The translations under genes were made by a program, and so were the position numbers. Under the pieces are notes generated by a model. The model saw only the letters and a program-made list of their open reading frames with translations. It was not told the origin of the DNA and ran no database searches. Positions 25,309 through 33,779 of a stretch of 64,000 nt of DNA are shown here, one piece after another. This DNA comes from an uncultured Oscillospiraceae bacterium (GTDB lineage Bacteria > Bacillota > Clostridia > Oscillospirales > Oscillospiraceae). Position 1 is the first letter of the stretch; each line of letters begins with the position of its first letter. Where the stretch lies: assembly GCA_934567355.1 (NCBI GenBank), contig CAKTJC010000010.1:1-64000 (forward strand). The letters are read 5' to 3'.

Positions 25309-26499
25309 ATGAACGAAATTTTTTTGATGAAGCTGGGGGAAATCGTCCTCAAGGGCGGCAACAAGCGCCAGTTTGAGAGCCGCCTGCGCCAGAATGTCCG
25401 GCGGAGAATGAAGCATTACGGCAATTTCGATGTGTATATCATGCAGTCCACGGTATATGTGGAGCCTCAGGACGAAATGGCGGATTTGGAGGGTGCATGG
25501 GAAGCCTGCCACAGCATTTTCGGCGTGGTGTCCCTGTGCCGCTGCCGCCCCTGCGAAAAGAATCTGGATGCTATTTTTGATGCCTGTGAAGCCTACCTGG
25601 GGGATGATTTGGACAGCGCCAAATCCTTTAAGGTGGAGTCCAAGCGCTCTGATAAGCAGTTCCCTCTGAATTCCATTGCCATCTCTCAGGAGATCGGCGG
25701 GCGGCTGGCGGAGGCACATCCCAATTGCCTGGTGGATGTCCATCACCCGGAATACACCGTGTATGTGGAGGTGCGGGATCTGGCGGCCTATGTCCACGAT
25801 CCTGCGGAGCCGGGCGCGGGCGGCCTGCCCACCGGCGTGGGCGGTAGAGCCATGTGCCTGCTCTCCGGCGGCATCGATTCCCCGGTGGCGGCCTATATGA
25901 TCGCCAAGCGGGGCGTGGAAGTGGAGGCGGTACATTTCTTCTCCTATCCCTATACCTCCCAGCTGGCCAAGGACAAGGTGCTGGAGCTGGCGCGGCTGGT
26001 CACCCGCTATTCCGGGCGGATGACCGTCAACGTGGTTCCCTTCACCGAGATTCAGGAGGCCATCCGGGACAACTGCCCGGAGGAATTCTTCACCCTCATC
26101 ATGCGCCGCTTTATGATGGAGATTTCCGCCGCCCTGGCCAAGCAGGATGGCTGCGGTGCCCTGGTCACCGGCGAAAACCTGGGGCAGGTGGCCTCCCAGA
26201 CCATGGAAGCCATGGCGGTCACCGGTGCCGTGGTGGATATTCCTGTGTTCATGCCTCTGGTGGGCATGGATAAAGAAGAGATCGTTACCATCGCCCGGAA
26301 AATCGGCACCATGGAGACCTCCATCCTGCCCTATGAGGACTGCTGCACCGTCTTTACTCCCAAACACCCCAAAACCAAGCCCACCCTGGGGCAGGTGGTT
26401 TATGCCGAACGGAACCTGAACCGGCAGGAGCTGATCGACCGGGCGCTGGCAGGCGTAGAGAAGATCAAGGTGGCCTATCATGACGACGCTCTGCTGTGA
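25309..26499 (+). CDS. thiI: tRNA 4-thiouridine synthase ThiI
   Basis: A 396-aa protein starting [19 protein letters not shown] at 25309 (RBS GGAAAGGG). An N-terminal ferredoxin-like and THUMP region (about 1-165) is followed by the adenylating PP-loop SGGIDSP at about 186-192 and the AANH ATPase domain. There is no C-terminal rhodanese domain, the short form usual in Firmicutes, where sulfur comes from a NifZ-type desulfurase. It makes s4U8 in tRNA and may feed thiazole synthesis. It overlaps pncC by 20 bp. Confidence 0.95.
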   Translation: MNEIFLMKLGEIVLKGGNKRQFESRLRQNVRRRMKHYGNFDVYIMQSTVYVEPQDEMADLEGAWEACHSIFGVVSLCRCRPCEKNLDAIFDACEAYLGDDLDSAKSFKVESKRSDKQFPLNSIAISQEIGGRLAEAHPNCLVDVHHPEYTVYVEVRDLAAYVHDPAEPGAGGLPTGVGGRAMCLLSGGIDSPVAAYMIAKRGVEVEAVHFFSYPYTSQLAKDKVLELARLVTRYSGRMTVNVVPFTEIQEAIRDNCPEEFFTLIMRRFMMEISAALAKQDGCGALVTGENLGQVASQTMEAMAVTGAVVDIPVFMPLVGMDKEEIVTIARKIGTMETSILPYEDCCTVFTPKHPKTKPTLGQVVYAERNLNRQELIDRALAGVEKIKVAYHDDALL

Positions 26500-26947
26500 A
26501 GTCCTGTCCGCGCTGGCGGGGAAGACCCTGGTCACCGCCGAAAGCTGCACCGGCGGCGGCATCGGCGCGGCGCTGACCGCCGTGCCCGGAAGCTCCAATG
26601 TGTATAAGGGCGGCATCATCAGCTATACCAACTGGGTCAAGCATCACCTTTTGGGGGTTGATGAAGGGCTGCTGGAAACGGTGGGCGCGGTCAGCGCCCC
26701 CGTGGCGGAAGCCATGGCAAGAGGGGCGCGGGAAGCCCTGCAAGCGGATGTTGCCGTGTCAGTTACCGGTCTGGCCGGCCCCGGCGGGGACGAATTCGGG
26801 AACCCCGTGGGAACAGTGTTTATTGGCTATTGTGATGAAAGCATCGTCCTTTCCCGGCATTTCTGCTTCCCTGGTGACCGGGAGACCATGCGTCAGGCCG
26901 CCATTGAAGCGGCATTGGACATCGTATTAGAACAAAATCACGGATAA
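26480..26947 (+). CDS. pncC: Nicotinamide-nucleotide amidohydrolase PncC (CinA C-terminal type)
   Basis: A 155-aa stand-alone CinA C-terminal domain. The active-site region [20 protein letters not shown] (about 20-39) and [37 protein letters not shown] are diagnostic. It deamidates NMN to NaMN, recycling the nicotinamide mononucleotide made by NAD+-dependent DNA ligase. The N-terminal MoCF domain of full CinA is missing, as in many PncC proteins. It begins inside the last codons of thiI (20-bp overlap), so it is co-translated. Confidence 0.93.
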   Translation: MTTLCCEVLSALAGKTLVTAESCTGGGIGAALTAVPGSSNVYKGGIISYTNWVKHHLLGVDEGLLETVGAVSAPVAEAMARGAREALQADVAVSVTGLAGPGGDEFGNPVGTVFIGYCDESIVLSRHFCFPGDRETMRQAAIEAALDIVLEQNHG

Positions 26948-26968
26948 TATTTTTACGGAGAACACAAC

Positions 26969-27445
26969 ATGGAAAAAATAACCAGCTTTACCATTGACCA
27001 TATCAAATTACAGCCCGGCCTTTACGTCTCCCGCAAGGATAAGGTGGGCACCGAAACCGTCACCACCTTTGACCTGCGCCTGACCAGCCCCAACGAGGAG
27101 CCGGTGATGAACACCGCCGAGGTGCATACCATTGAGCATCTGGCGGCCACCTATCTGCGCAACGAGCCCCGGTGGAAGGACAGGGTGCTCTATTTCGGCC
27201 CCATGGGCTGCCGCACCGGCTTCTATCTGCTGCTGGCGGGGGATTACACTTCCCAGGATGTTTTGCCCCTGGTGCTGGACTGCTTCCGCTTCATCCGGGA
27301 CTATCAGGGCGATGTGCCCGGTGCATCCCCCAAGGACTGCGGCAACTACCTGGACATGAACCTGGGGATGGCAAATTTCTGGGGCAGGCGATACGCCGCT
27401 CTGCTGGAGCATATCACCCCCGACCGGCTGATTTACCCGGAGTGA
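26969..27445 (+). CDS. luxS: S-ribosylhomocysteine lyase LuxS
   Basis: A 158-aa protein of canonical LuxS length. The zinc ligands are H53-x3-H57 (HTIEH) and C124 in PKDCGNYLDMNL; the catalytic Cys is C81 in GPMGCRTGFY. It cleaves S-ribosylhomocysteine to homocysteine and DPD, the AI-2 precursor. The SAH/MTA nucleosidase that makes its substrate is encoded two genes downstream on the same strand, so both halves of the activated methyl cycle are together. RBS ACGGAGAA. Confidence 0.96.
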   Translation: MEKITSFTIDHIKLQPGLYVSRKDKVGTETVTTFDLRLTSPNEEPVMNTAEVHTIEHLAATYLRNEPRWKDRVLYFGPMGCRTGFYLLLAGDYTSQDVLPLVLDCFRFIRDYQGDVPGASPKDCGNYLDMNLGMANFWGRRYAALLEHITPDRLIYPE

Positions 27446-27511
27446 GAACTTCAAAAGTGGACATTCAGAACGGATAGTTATAATTTCGGAAAGTCAGCAA
27501 GGAGGAGAGAC

Positions 27512-27973
27512 ATGGAGAAATCAGAACTGACGGCGATTTTTGAAAAATACTGCCAAAAGCTGCGAATCGTCCCGGATTGGGACGTGAAGCTGGAATTTGT
27601 GGATGACCCATCCTGGCGGAAAACCGGGGATTTCAAGGTTGACTGCGATGATAAAAAGGCGGTGTTCCTGCTGAACATCGCCAATCCCAGGCAGGAGAAT
27701 CCGGAGGAGGTCATTTGCCACGAGCTGATGCACCTGAAAATGTACCCCCTTGACCAGGTGACGGAATCCTTGATTGTCAATGCCTTCGAGGAGGGCAGCC
27801 CGGCCAGCAATTTTGCCTATCAGCAGTTCTTCACCGCCCTGGAGCAGACGGTGGAGGAGCTGGCGAAGTGCTTCCTGCTGGAGTTCGGCGACAACCGGGA
27901 GCTGTCCTTTGGCCGCTGTAAGGGGAAGAAATCCTTTAACGAACTGTATGATGGTTTGAAAAGTATCAAATGA
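27512..27973 (+). CDS. Putative zinc metalloprotease-like protein
   Basis: A 153-aa soluble protein with one HExxH motif (H70-E-L-M-H74, within EEVICHELMHLKMYPL), the signature of zincin metallopeptidases. A short beta-rich N-terminus (WDVKLEFVDDPSWRKTGDFKVDC) precedes it and an amphipathic helix (FTALEQTVEELAKCFLLEFG) follows, the layout of small SprT/M48-like minimal zincins. I do not recognise a specific family. It lies between luxS and mtnN (66 bp and 13 bp gaps) with RBS AAGGAGG. A link to the methyl cycle is only positional. Confidence 0.6.
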   Translation: MEKSELTAIFEKYCQKLRIVPDWDVKLEFVDDPSWRKTGDFKVDCDDKKAVFLLNIANPRQENPEEVICHELMHLKMYPLDQVTESLIVNAFEEGSPASNFAYQQFFTALEQTVEELAKCFLLEFGDNRELSFGRCKGKKSFNELYDGLKSIK

Positions 27974-27986
27974 TAGGAGAGATTCC

Positions 27987-28697
27987 ATGACAAAACTGGG
28001 AATTATCGGTGCCATGCAGGAGGAAATTGAAACCCTGCTGCACCTGATGGAAAACAAAACGGAAAAGGAAATTGCAGGCAGTGTCTTCCATGACGGCATT
28101 CTGGAAGGACTGCCTGTGACGGTGGTGCAGTGCGGCATCGGCAAGGTCAATGCGGCGCTGTGTACCCAAATCCTGTGTGACCTCTTCGGCGTGACCCACC
28201 TGGTCAACACCGGCATTGCAGGCTCTTTGTGCAATGACCTGGACATTGGCGATATGGTGGTCAGCCAGGATGCCATGTACCATGATGTGGATGCCGTGGC
28301 CTTCGGCTATCCCATGGGCAAGGTGCCGGGAATGAACGTCACCGCTTTCCCCGCGGACGAAACCATGATTGCCTATGCCTTTGCGGCGGCGGAAAAGGTG
28401 AACCCCGGCCACACCAAGATTGGCCGGGTAGCCAGCGGCGACCAGTTTGTAGCCAGCAGGGAAGTGAAGGACAGGATCGTATCCATCACTCACGCACTGT
28501 GCACCGAGATGGAGGGCACAGCCATTGCCCAGACGGCTTACCGCAACCGGCTCCCCTTCGTTATTCTCCGTGCCATTTCCGACAAGGCGGACGACAGCAC
28601 CCACATGGATTACCCCACCTTTGAATCCATCGCCGCCCACCGCTGCGCCGCCGTCACGCAGACCCTGGCAAAGCACCTGAAAGAAGCACAGGAGTAA
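27987..28697 (+). CDS. mtnN: 5'-methylthioadenosine/S-adenosylhomocysteine nucleosidase
   Basis: A 236-aa nucleoside phosphorylase-fold protein. IGIIGAMQEEI-type start (here LGIIGAMQEEIETLL), CGIGKVNAALCTQ, VNTGIAGSL and MEGTAIAQTAY are signatures of MTAN (Pfs); the catalytic Asp is in ISDKADDS. It hydrolyses SAH and MTA to adenine plus the thioribose. It supplies S-ribosylhomocysteine for LuxS encoded upstream. RBS ATAGGAGAG. A strong terminator follows. Confidence 0.95.
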   Translation: MTKLGIIGAMQEEIETLLHLMENKTEKEIAGSVFHDGILEGLPVTVVQCGIGKVNAALCTQILCDLFGVTHLVNTGIAGSLCNDLDIGDMVVSQDAMYHDVDAVAFGYPMGKVPGMNVTAFPADETMIAYAFAAAEKVNPGHTKIGRVASGDQFVASREVKDRIVSITHALCTEMEGTAIAQTAYRNRLPFVILRAISDKADDSTHMDYPTFESIAAHRCAAVTQTLAKHLKEAQE

Positions 28698-28722
28698 CCA
28701 TCTGCCTATCAATAATAATTGA

Positions 28723-28752
28723 GGCTGCCGCATTTTTTGCGGCAGCCATTTT
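28723..28752 (+). terminator. Terminator of the thiI-mtnN run
   Basis: GGCTGCCGCA / TGCGGCAGCC perfect stem with ATTTT tail. Confidence 0.85.
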
Positions 28753-28767
28753 CCACAGCAGATCCGG

Positions 28768-29292
28768 TTATGTCAGCTTCTTCCCCATTTCGATCCGCAC
28801 CTCATGCCGTTCAGGATCGGTGTTGGAGTACGAATACAGGTCAAAGCCGATGATCGCAAATCCGTTCCTTTTATAAAATGCAATGGCGTTTTCGTTGCAC
28901 GACTGCGTTTCCAAAACGATCATCCGCGCCCCAAGGGATTTTGCCACCTGCTCCATGGCGGCCATGAGCGTCGTTCCGACGCCGCGGCTGCGGTTTGAAT
29001 GGTCGAATATGCAGATATTGCTGATGCGGAAGCGATTGTTCCAGTTCTCCGGTGCGCCCTCAACATAGCCGATCAGCTTCCCGTCTTCAAATGCGCCGAA
29101 GGCGACCGGGTCTTCCAGCCATTCGCCGAAGAATTCATCGTCGAAGGAGCGCTCAGTCGCTGCCTCAAAGGGGACATAATGTATCTGAAAGCCGGTTTCA
29201 GATGCTTTGATTTCATAATAGCCGCCTGTTTTGTGTCGGGCGGTAAATTTTTTGCCTGCATAGGTCTCTTTATCCAGCTGCTTGATTTCCAT
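28768..29292 (-). CDS. GNAT-family N-acetyltransferase
   Basis: A 174-aa GNAT protein. The acetyl-CoA loop is RSRGVGTTLMAAMEQVAKSLG (Q/RxxGxG type) at about 113-133, preceded by ISNICIFDHSNRS and followed by IVLETQSCNENAIAFYKRNGFAIIGFDLYSYSN, the typical beta5-alpha4 segment. The overall pattern resembles streptothricin/SAT4-type acetyltransferases, but the acceptor cannot be inferred. It ends 16 bp from the mtnN terminator and begins 16 bp after the TetR gene on the same strand, so the two are probably one unit. Confidence 0.82.
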   Translation of the reverse strand: MEIKQLDKETYAGKKFTARHKTGGYYEIKASETGFQIHYVPFEAATERSFDDEFFGEWLEDPVAFGAFEDGKLIGYVEGAPENWNNRFRISNICIFDHSNRSRGVGTTLMAAMEQVAKSLGARMIVLETQSCNENAIAFYKRNGFAIIGFDLYSYSNTDPERHEVRIEMGKKLT

Positions 29293-29308
29293 ACACTTTC
29301 CCTCTTTT

Positions 29309-29881
29309 TTACAGCGGCCGCTCCAATTTATGGATAGCGTCGCAGATGACCTCCGTCACTGTGTCCAGCGAGGCGGAGAGATTTCCATAGAAATATTCCA
29401 CCACCACATCCACGCATGCGCTGCAGAGGAAGCAGAGCTGCACCTGCCGCCGCGTCGGGTCGGGGTCGAGGGGGAGAAAGGCGGCGTTTTCGTCGATCTG
29501 CCGCGCAATGATCCGCTTGAGCCGCTCCACGAACAGGCGGGGAGAGGCGGCACGCATCACCATGCGATAGTCCTCCTCGTTTTCCTTGAGGACGGCAATG
29601 ATCCTCTGGGCGTACTGCTCAAATTGCAGCGGCCGGGCGGCAGCGTTGCGGTTCAGCTCCGCCAGGGCGGCAGACAGCGCCTCCATCAGTTCGTTTTCAT
29701 AATCCTCCGCCACGGCGTAAATATCGTCGTAGTGGTAATAGAAGGTGGTCTTGGAAATATCCGCCCGCCGGGCAAGCTCGGTGACGGTGATTTCCGCAAT
29801 ATCCCCCTTTTCCGCCATCATCTCCCTAAAGGCGCGGCGGATCCATTTTCTGGTGCGTTCAGCGTTTCGGTATGTTTTCAT
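29309..29881 (-). CDS. TetR/AcrR-family regulator
   Basis: A 190-aa protein with a TetR N-terminal domain: RKWIRRAFREMMAEKG...ITVTELARRADISKTTFYYHYDDIYAVAEDYE, the classical recognition helix ISKTTFYYHY. The rest is the helical ligand/dimer domain. No good ribosome binding site is seen before ATG. Immediately upstream is a 29-bp direct repeat, then a divergent, truncated MMPL transporter gene, the expected target of such a regulator. Confidence 0.88.
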   Translation of the reverse strand: MKTYRNAERTRKWIRRAFREMMAEKGDIAEITVTELARRADISKTTFYYHYDDIYAVAEDYENELMEALSAALAELNRNAAARPLQFEQYAQRIIAVLKENEEDYRMVMRAASPRLFVERLKRIIARQIDENAAFLPLDPDPTRRQVQLCFLCSACVDVVVEYFYGNLSASLDTVTEVICDAIHKLERPL

Positions 29882-29887
29882 CAGTTA

Positions 29888-29955
29888 AATTTCTTACGCA
29901 TCTGTGCCTTATGTCCAATTTCTTACGCATCTGTGCCTTATGTCCAATTTCTTAC
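29888..29955. repeat. 29-bp tandem direct repeat between tetR and the MMPL fragment
   Basis: Two perfect 29-bp units (29888-29916, 29917-29945) plus the first 10 bases of a third. Each unit contains TTACGCATCTGTGCC with a small GCA-N4-TGC dyad. It sits in the divergent control region and may be a duplicated operator or a replication-slippage repeat. Confidence 0.85.
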
Positions 29956-30068
29956 TCTTGAATGGGAAATGCCCTTCTCATTTGAAGTTGGAGCCATTAT
30001 ACTATGGAACAAACAAAAAAACAACCTGTGACGGAGGATTTCACAGGAATTTGAAGGAGGTTATTCCC

Positions 30069-30404
30069 ATGGAAACCAAAACGAGTACCCGGGCGCGGGT
30101 CATTTCCCTGGTTGTAATTGCGCTGTTCGCTGCAGCGGCGGTGCTCTCCGCCATGTTTATGAACATGGTGGCGATCAATTATAACCTTGCCGATTACCTG
30201 GGCGCGGATACGCAAACCAAAATTGCCCTGGACATCATCGACGAGGAATTCGGCATGACGGGCAGCATTCAGGTGATGGTCAGAAACGTCACCCCCGACC
30301 GGGCGGAGGAGCTTGCGGACGAAATTGAAGCGCTCCCCAATGTCCTGAATGTCAATTTCGACAAATATGACACGGCTTATTACAAGGAGGACAACATAAA
30401 CTGA
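30069..30404 (+). pseudogene. Truncated MMPL/RND-type transporter, N-terminal fragment
   Basis: A 111-aa ORF with an excellent AAGGAGG ribosome binding site. One N-terminal transmembrane helix (VISLVVIALFAAAAVLSAMFM) leads into a porter-domain start (TKIALDIIDEEFGMTGSIQVMVRNVTPDRAEELADEIEALPNVLNVNFD), the pattern of clostridial MMPL exporters of 700-1000 aa. The frame stops after YYKEDNIN and AT-rich sequence with an IS remnant follows. The other transmembrane segments are absent, so the gene is broken by rearrangement. It is divergent from tetR, the usual partner. Confidence 0.72.
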
Positions 30405-30777
30405 TTATATTGATAATTTTATCGCACTTGCTTTTGAAGATTTTGGAATGATAGCCATAAGGCAGCAGGGACATTTCCCAAAATAGACGCACCAATGAAT
30501 CGACAGATGCCACAAATATGAGAACCACTATCGCCATAATTCCTACAGCAAGTTTTAATTTGCCCATTTGTTGTATGCAATTTGAAATTGCGTGCTTCAT
30601 AATTCCATCTCTCATGTGCAGTAAAGAAAGTTTCTGCATCTGTCGATACTAGGATTGAATCTGAATTCAATAAAATGCCAATGTGCAACATGACTGTAGT
30701 TTTACCATAAGTGTGGAATTCATGCTAGTTTTATCAGTAGAAGACAGAATGGTATTGTATCCTAAGACGCTGGAGAA
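30405..30777. other. AT-rich non-coding junction
   Basis: Between the MMPL fragment and the transposase remnant no gene is supported. Two short minus-strand frames exist but have no ribosome binding site or recognisable similarity. Composition is clearly AT-richer than the chromosome around it. Confidence 0.5.
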
Positions 30778-31488
30778 ATGTCTTGGCATTATGCTCCTCA
30801 CATGAATAGGCTTGAACTCTGCAAAGCCAATCTGGAATTGCTGATTCTTTCTACTGCTCAAACAATCCTTCCTCAACTTGAACTTGTTATAACGGTGCCG
30901 GGTATCCAATCCTATTCCACAATCGGTATCATTTCGGAAGTTGGCGTGGATATGTCCATGTTCCCATCCTCGAAGCACTTTTGCTCCCGGACTGGTCTTA
31001 CGCCGCAGAACAACGAGAGTGCAGGAAAGAAGAAAATCACCAGAATCAGCAGAGCCGGGGTGTGTACCAAGCCTTTGCTGGTACAGTGTATGCTTACTGT
31101 ATGTAAGAGCAGGAAACACCCGGAAATCAGAAACCGTTACCTTTCTTTAAAGAAACGTAGGAGGCACAAGAAAGCCATTATTGCTATTGCAAGAATGCTG
31201 CTCACTGCTATTTACAATATTCTTAAGAAGAATGAGCCATACAATCCAGAACTTTGTCTCCGTTGTAACAATACTCCACCGGAACACAGGGCAGTTTCCG
31301 TGGAGGGGGCCATCTTTATTTTGCAACGTCAGGGCTATCTCGTTACCCCCAGTATCCCTGGACAGGCTCTGTTACCATCTTTTGGCTCTCGCAAGGTGGT
31401 CTGGTTTTGTGCGCTTTTTCGGGATGGTGCCAAAATTATAATATTCAAACTTTTCCTCTTTGCGTATCATGTATTATACATCATGTAG
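30778..31488 (+). mobile_element. IS110-family transposase remnant (C-terminal part)
   Basis: The reading frame carries the C-terminal Transposase_20 domain of IS110-type enzymes: [20 protein letters not shown] (helix-hairpin with VPGI), [24 protein letters not shown], and [31 protein letters not shown]. The N-terminal DEDD nuclease domain is missing and the first residues of the frame are not typical. Past about 31290 the frame runs into unrelated sequence. It is a decayed fragment that probably marks the rearrangement which truncated the MMPL gene. Confidence 0.78.
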
Positions 31489-31556
31489 CAAAGGTGTGAT
31501 GCTGGATACAGTAAATGTCTTCAAATATATGAGGAAAATCTCGATTTAAAAACTCT

Positions 31557-33044
31557 TTAGGCATATCGTATAACTGAACCATCAGTAGCATTGAGCGCCA
31601 GTAAGTGAACGTTTTTCTCAATAAAATAAACGTTGTTTCCATTTTTTTCGTAGATACTAATTGTTCCGGAAAAAACGACACTTGGAACATATAGATAGCT
31701 TTCGTCCGAGTTAGGAATGTTTATACGATTTAGCCCATATGACACATCTGAAATTTCAACCGCACAAGCAATATTTTCCTGCCCATCGGAAATGCCGAAT
31801 GAGTCATAATTATGAATGTCACTTAACTCAAGCATGTTTCTGGCTTTCGCTAATAACGTGTCATAATCTAAAATTGGAGCATTACTTTCGACCACTTTTT
31901 TTGCTTCAACCGGAGAACAGAGATTGAAATATAACATGTCACCATTTGCAGAGAACTCGAAATGGACATCTGTAATGTAGTAGTTGGAGGAATACACCTC
32001 TTTACTCTTCAAACTATCTATCTGCGGTCGGCGACATGCGGAAACTCCAGAAAAAACTGGCACTGCATCAATATGGATAATATACTCAGAGCATTCTCCG
32101 TAGTGTTGTTCTTCCACAAAATAATGATCAATCTTCCACTGACCTAAGTTTATGCTGTCAAGAATACTCTGAGCTTTTGTCTTAATTAGCTCGATTTGCT
32201 GCGCATCAGGCTCGTTTGTTCGGCAAAGTTGTGCGTGGAATATTCTTGAATCTAACTGACGGGGAGCACTCCCCTCATTCAGGTATGCGCTTACATTGCT
32301 TATTTTGTAATCAGTACGGTTCCTTTTTGCAACAGAAAGCAAATAAGGCAGATCCTTGTGGGTTACCTCCAGCATGATTGCATCGTTGTCTACAGAGAAA
32401 TCATGTGTCGAACGTTCTTCATCAGTAAGGTAATAGAAGGAATCTTTTTGAAACGTCCACCGGGCTGGTAGGCGAACATCCTCTTCTGGCGCACTCTCAC
32501 ACAAAATGGTATTGCGCTCTATGGCTCGTTTTACTTTTTCGGTAATATTTCCTCGGTTCTCTCCATACAAACTGATCACCGATTGTTCTTGCGTATATTG
32601 GCTCCACCGATTTATTTGCTCAAGTAATTCGCTACGAGAATAGATGCGATTTGAGTTTATTCTTGCTTCATAGTATGCATCATTTTCATCAAAGAGAGCG
32701 TTTGCAACTGCACGAACATCTTCTTCGTTTAAATAATATGGAACTACCTCTACGATCGGCATCGATTCTGGGAGTTTTACAGAGTTAGTAATAAAGTGGA
32801 AGCTAACACTCCCATCAGTGCTTTGGAAAGAACTGTCAGAAATAATATCTGTTTTTTGATTAGCCTCACCCCAGCTGGCGCATTCGCTGTTATATACTAT
32901 ATCCGAACCTGCAAATGGAATGAGATTCACACTTCTAAAATGGTCTAACTGTCCCAACGAGAACTGAAATTTGAACAGAACAATCCAGACCAATGCTATA
33001 ATATAAAAAATCAATAATCCAAAAGTTACTTTCTTAGAGTTCAT
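31557..33044 (-). CDS. Chimeric VanZ N-terminus joined to a DUF6034-like domain
   Basis: A 495-aa AT-rich ORF. Residues 1-47 are like the first helix of VanZ-family proteins, ending with their signature (R)SVNLIPFAGS. From about residue 50 the protein changes to a large soluble domain (PESMPIVEVVPYYLNEEDVRAVANALF...; LELSDIHNYDSFGISDG), resembling DUF6034-type extracytoplasmic lipoproteins of gut Clostridia, but without their own lipobox signal. The helix would anchor it facing outward. The join looks like recombination that replaced a lipoprotein signal with a VanZ start. The ORF is long and intact, so it may be expressed. RBS AAGGAGAAAC. Domain naming is by pattern only. Confidence 0.6.
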   Translation of the reverse strand: MNSKKVTFGLLIFYIIALVWIVLFKFQFSLGQLDHFRSVNLIPFAGSDIVYNSECASWGEANQKTDIISDSSFQSTDGSVSFHFITNSVKLPESMPIVEVVPYYLNEEDVRAVANALFDENDAYYEARINSNRIYSRSELLEQINRWSQYTQEQSVISLYGENRGNITEKVKRAIERNTILCESAPEEDVRLPARWTFQKDSFYYLTDEERSTHDFSVDNDAIMLEVTHKDLPYLLSVAKRNRTDYKISNVSAYLNEGSAPRQLDSRIFHAQLCRTNEPDAQQIELIKTKAQSILDSINLGQWKIDHYFVEEQHYGECSEYIIHIDAVPVFSGVSACRRPQIDSLKSKEVYSSNYYITDVHFEFSANGDMLYFNLCSPVEAKKVVESNAPILDYDTLLAKARNMLELSDIHNYDSFGISDGQENIACAVEISDVSYGLNRINIPNSDESYLYVPSVVFSGTISIYEKNGNNVYFIEKNVHLLALNATDGSVIRYA

Positions 33045-33171
33045 ATAACTGTTTCTCCTTGGAACGTTATCACAAGCTTGTCACTGACCTTATTATACAT
33101 CATATGCATCTTAAAAATATAGTTAGAATTTATTGAATTTTTTCTTAAGATTATCCGAGAACTTGTTATCT

Positions 33172-33200
33172 GGGAACAGCTTGCATTGCAAGGTGTTCCC
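33172..33200. repeat. Imperfect hairpin GGGAACAGCTTGC / GCAAGGTGTTCCC
   Basis: 13-bp arms with one mismatch and a 3-nt loop, in the 33045-33440 region between the chimera and padR. That region has no supported gene; it holds this hairpin, a palindrome GATGCATGCATC at 33321-33332, and the padR promoter. It may be a remnant end of a mobile element. Confidence 0.55.
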
Positions 33201-33377
33201 GGATGGCAAGTCCACAAAAGGGTAGCTGGCGGTGGCCAGCGCAGCGTCCCCTGCTTGATTTGGAGCAGACCATGACTGCGGAAAATCACAGCCCTCCGGC
33301 AAGGAGCCTTCGGAGAACGCGATGCATGCATCTCTGAAAAGGAGTCAAGCGCCGATGCTCCCCTTAAAAAGTTTTTA

Positions 33378-33417
33378 CACGAAGTACCTTGACAGGCGAG
33401 GTACTTCGTGCTATTAT
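33378..33417 (+). promoter_or_regulatory. padR promoter with perfect 12-bp inverted-repeat operator
   Basis: TTGACA (33389-33394), 17-bp spacer, TATTAT (33412-33417). The arms CACGAAGTACCT (33378-33389) and AGGTACTTCGTG (33399-33410) are perfectly inverted around 9 bp and cover the -35 box and spacer. This is the place for an autoregulatory PadR operator. Confidence 0.8.
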
Positions 33418-33440
33418 ATGCGAACAAAGGAGGAATGTCC

Positions 33441-33779
33441 ATGTCCATTGCGGGAGATTTGATCAGAGGACACACGGACGCCGTCATTCTGGCGCGTCTG
33501 CTGCATGGCGACAGCTATGGCTATGAGATCAACAAGGTGATTTCCACCCTTTCCTCCGGGCGCTTCGAGCTGAAGGAGGCCACGCTCTACACCGCTTTCA
33601 AGCGGCTGGAGGAGCAGGGCTTCATCACCTCCTATTGGGGCGACAGCGGCGCGGGAGCGCGGCGGCGGTACTATGCCATCACCCCCGCCGGGCGGATGGC
33701 CAGCAAAAAACTGGCACAGGAATGGAAGGAAACGAAAGAAATTATGGATAAGCTTATGGAAGCGGAGGAAGAGGTATGA
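33441..33779 (+). CDS. PadR-family transcriptional regulator
   Basis: A 112-aa protein: MSIAGDLIRGHTDAVILARLLHGDSYGYEINKVIS...FELKEATLYTAFKRLEEQGFITSYWGDS...RRRYYAITPAGRMASKKLAQEW. This is the winged-helix PadR domain plus a short C-terminal helix, the small (subfamily 2) type. Start 33441 places AAAGGAGG at 8 bp; the ATG six bases earlier is too close. Its TGA overlaps the next ATG. Together with the DUF1700 and DUF4097 genes it forms the three-gene set common in Firmicutes, thought to respond to envelope or antibiotic stress. Confidence 0.92.
   Translation: MSIAGDLIRGHTDAVILARLLHGDSYGYEINKVISTLSSGRFELKEATLYTAFKRLEEQGFITSYWGDSGAGARRRYYAITPAGRMASKKLAQEWKETKEIMDKLMEAEEEV

Noticed and set aside
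29888..29955. Possible CRISPR array
   Set aside because: The 29-bp units are directly adjacent without spacers and there are no cas genes in the window.
30352..30691. Short minus-strand ORFs in the AT-rich junction
   Set aside because: No ribosome binding site or recognisable domain; one has a hydrophobic stretch that AT-rich DNA can give by chance.
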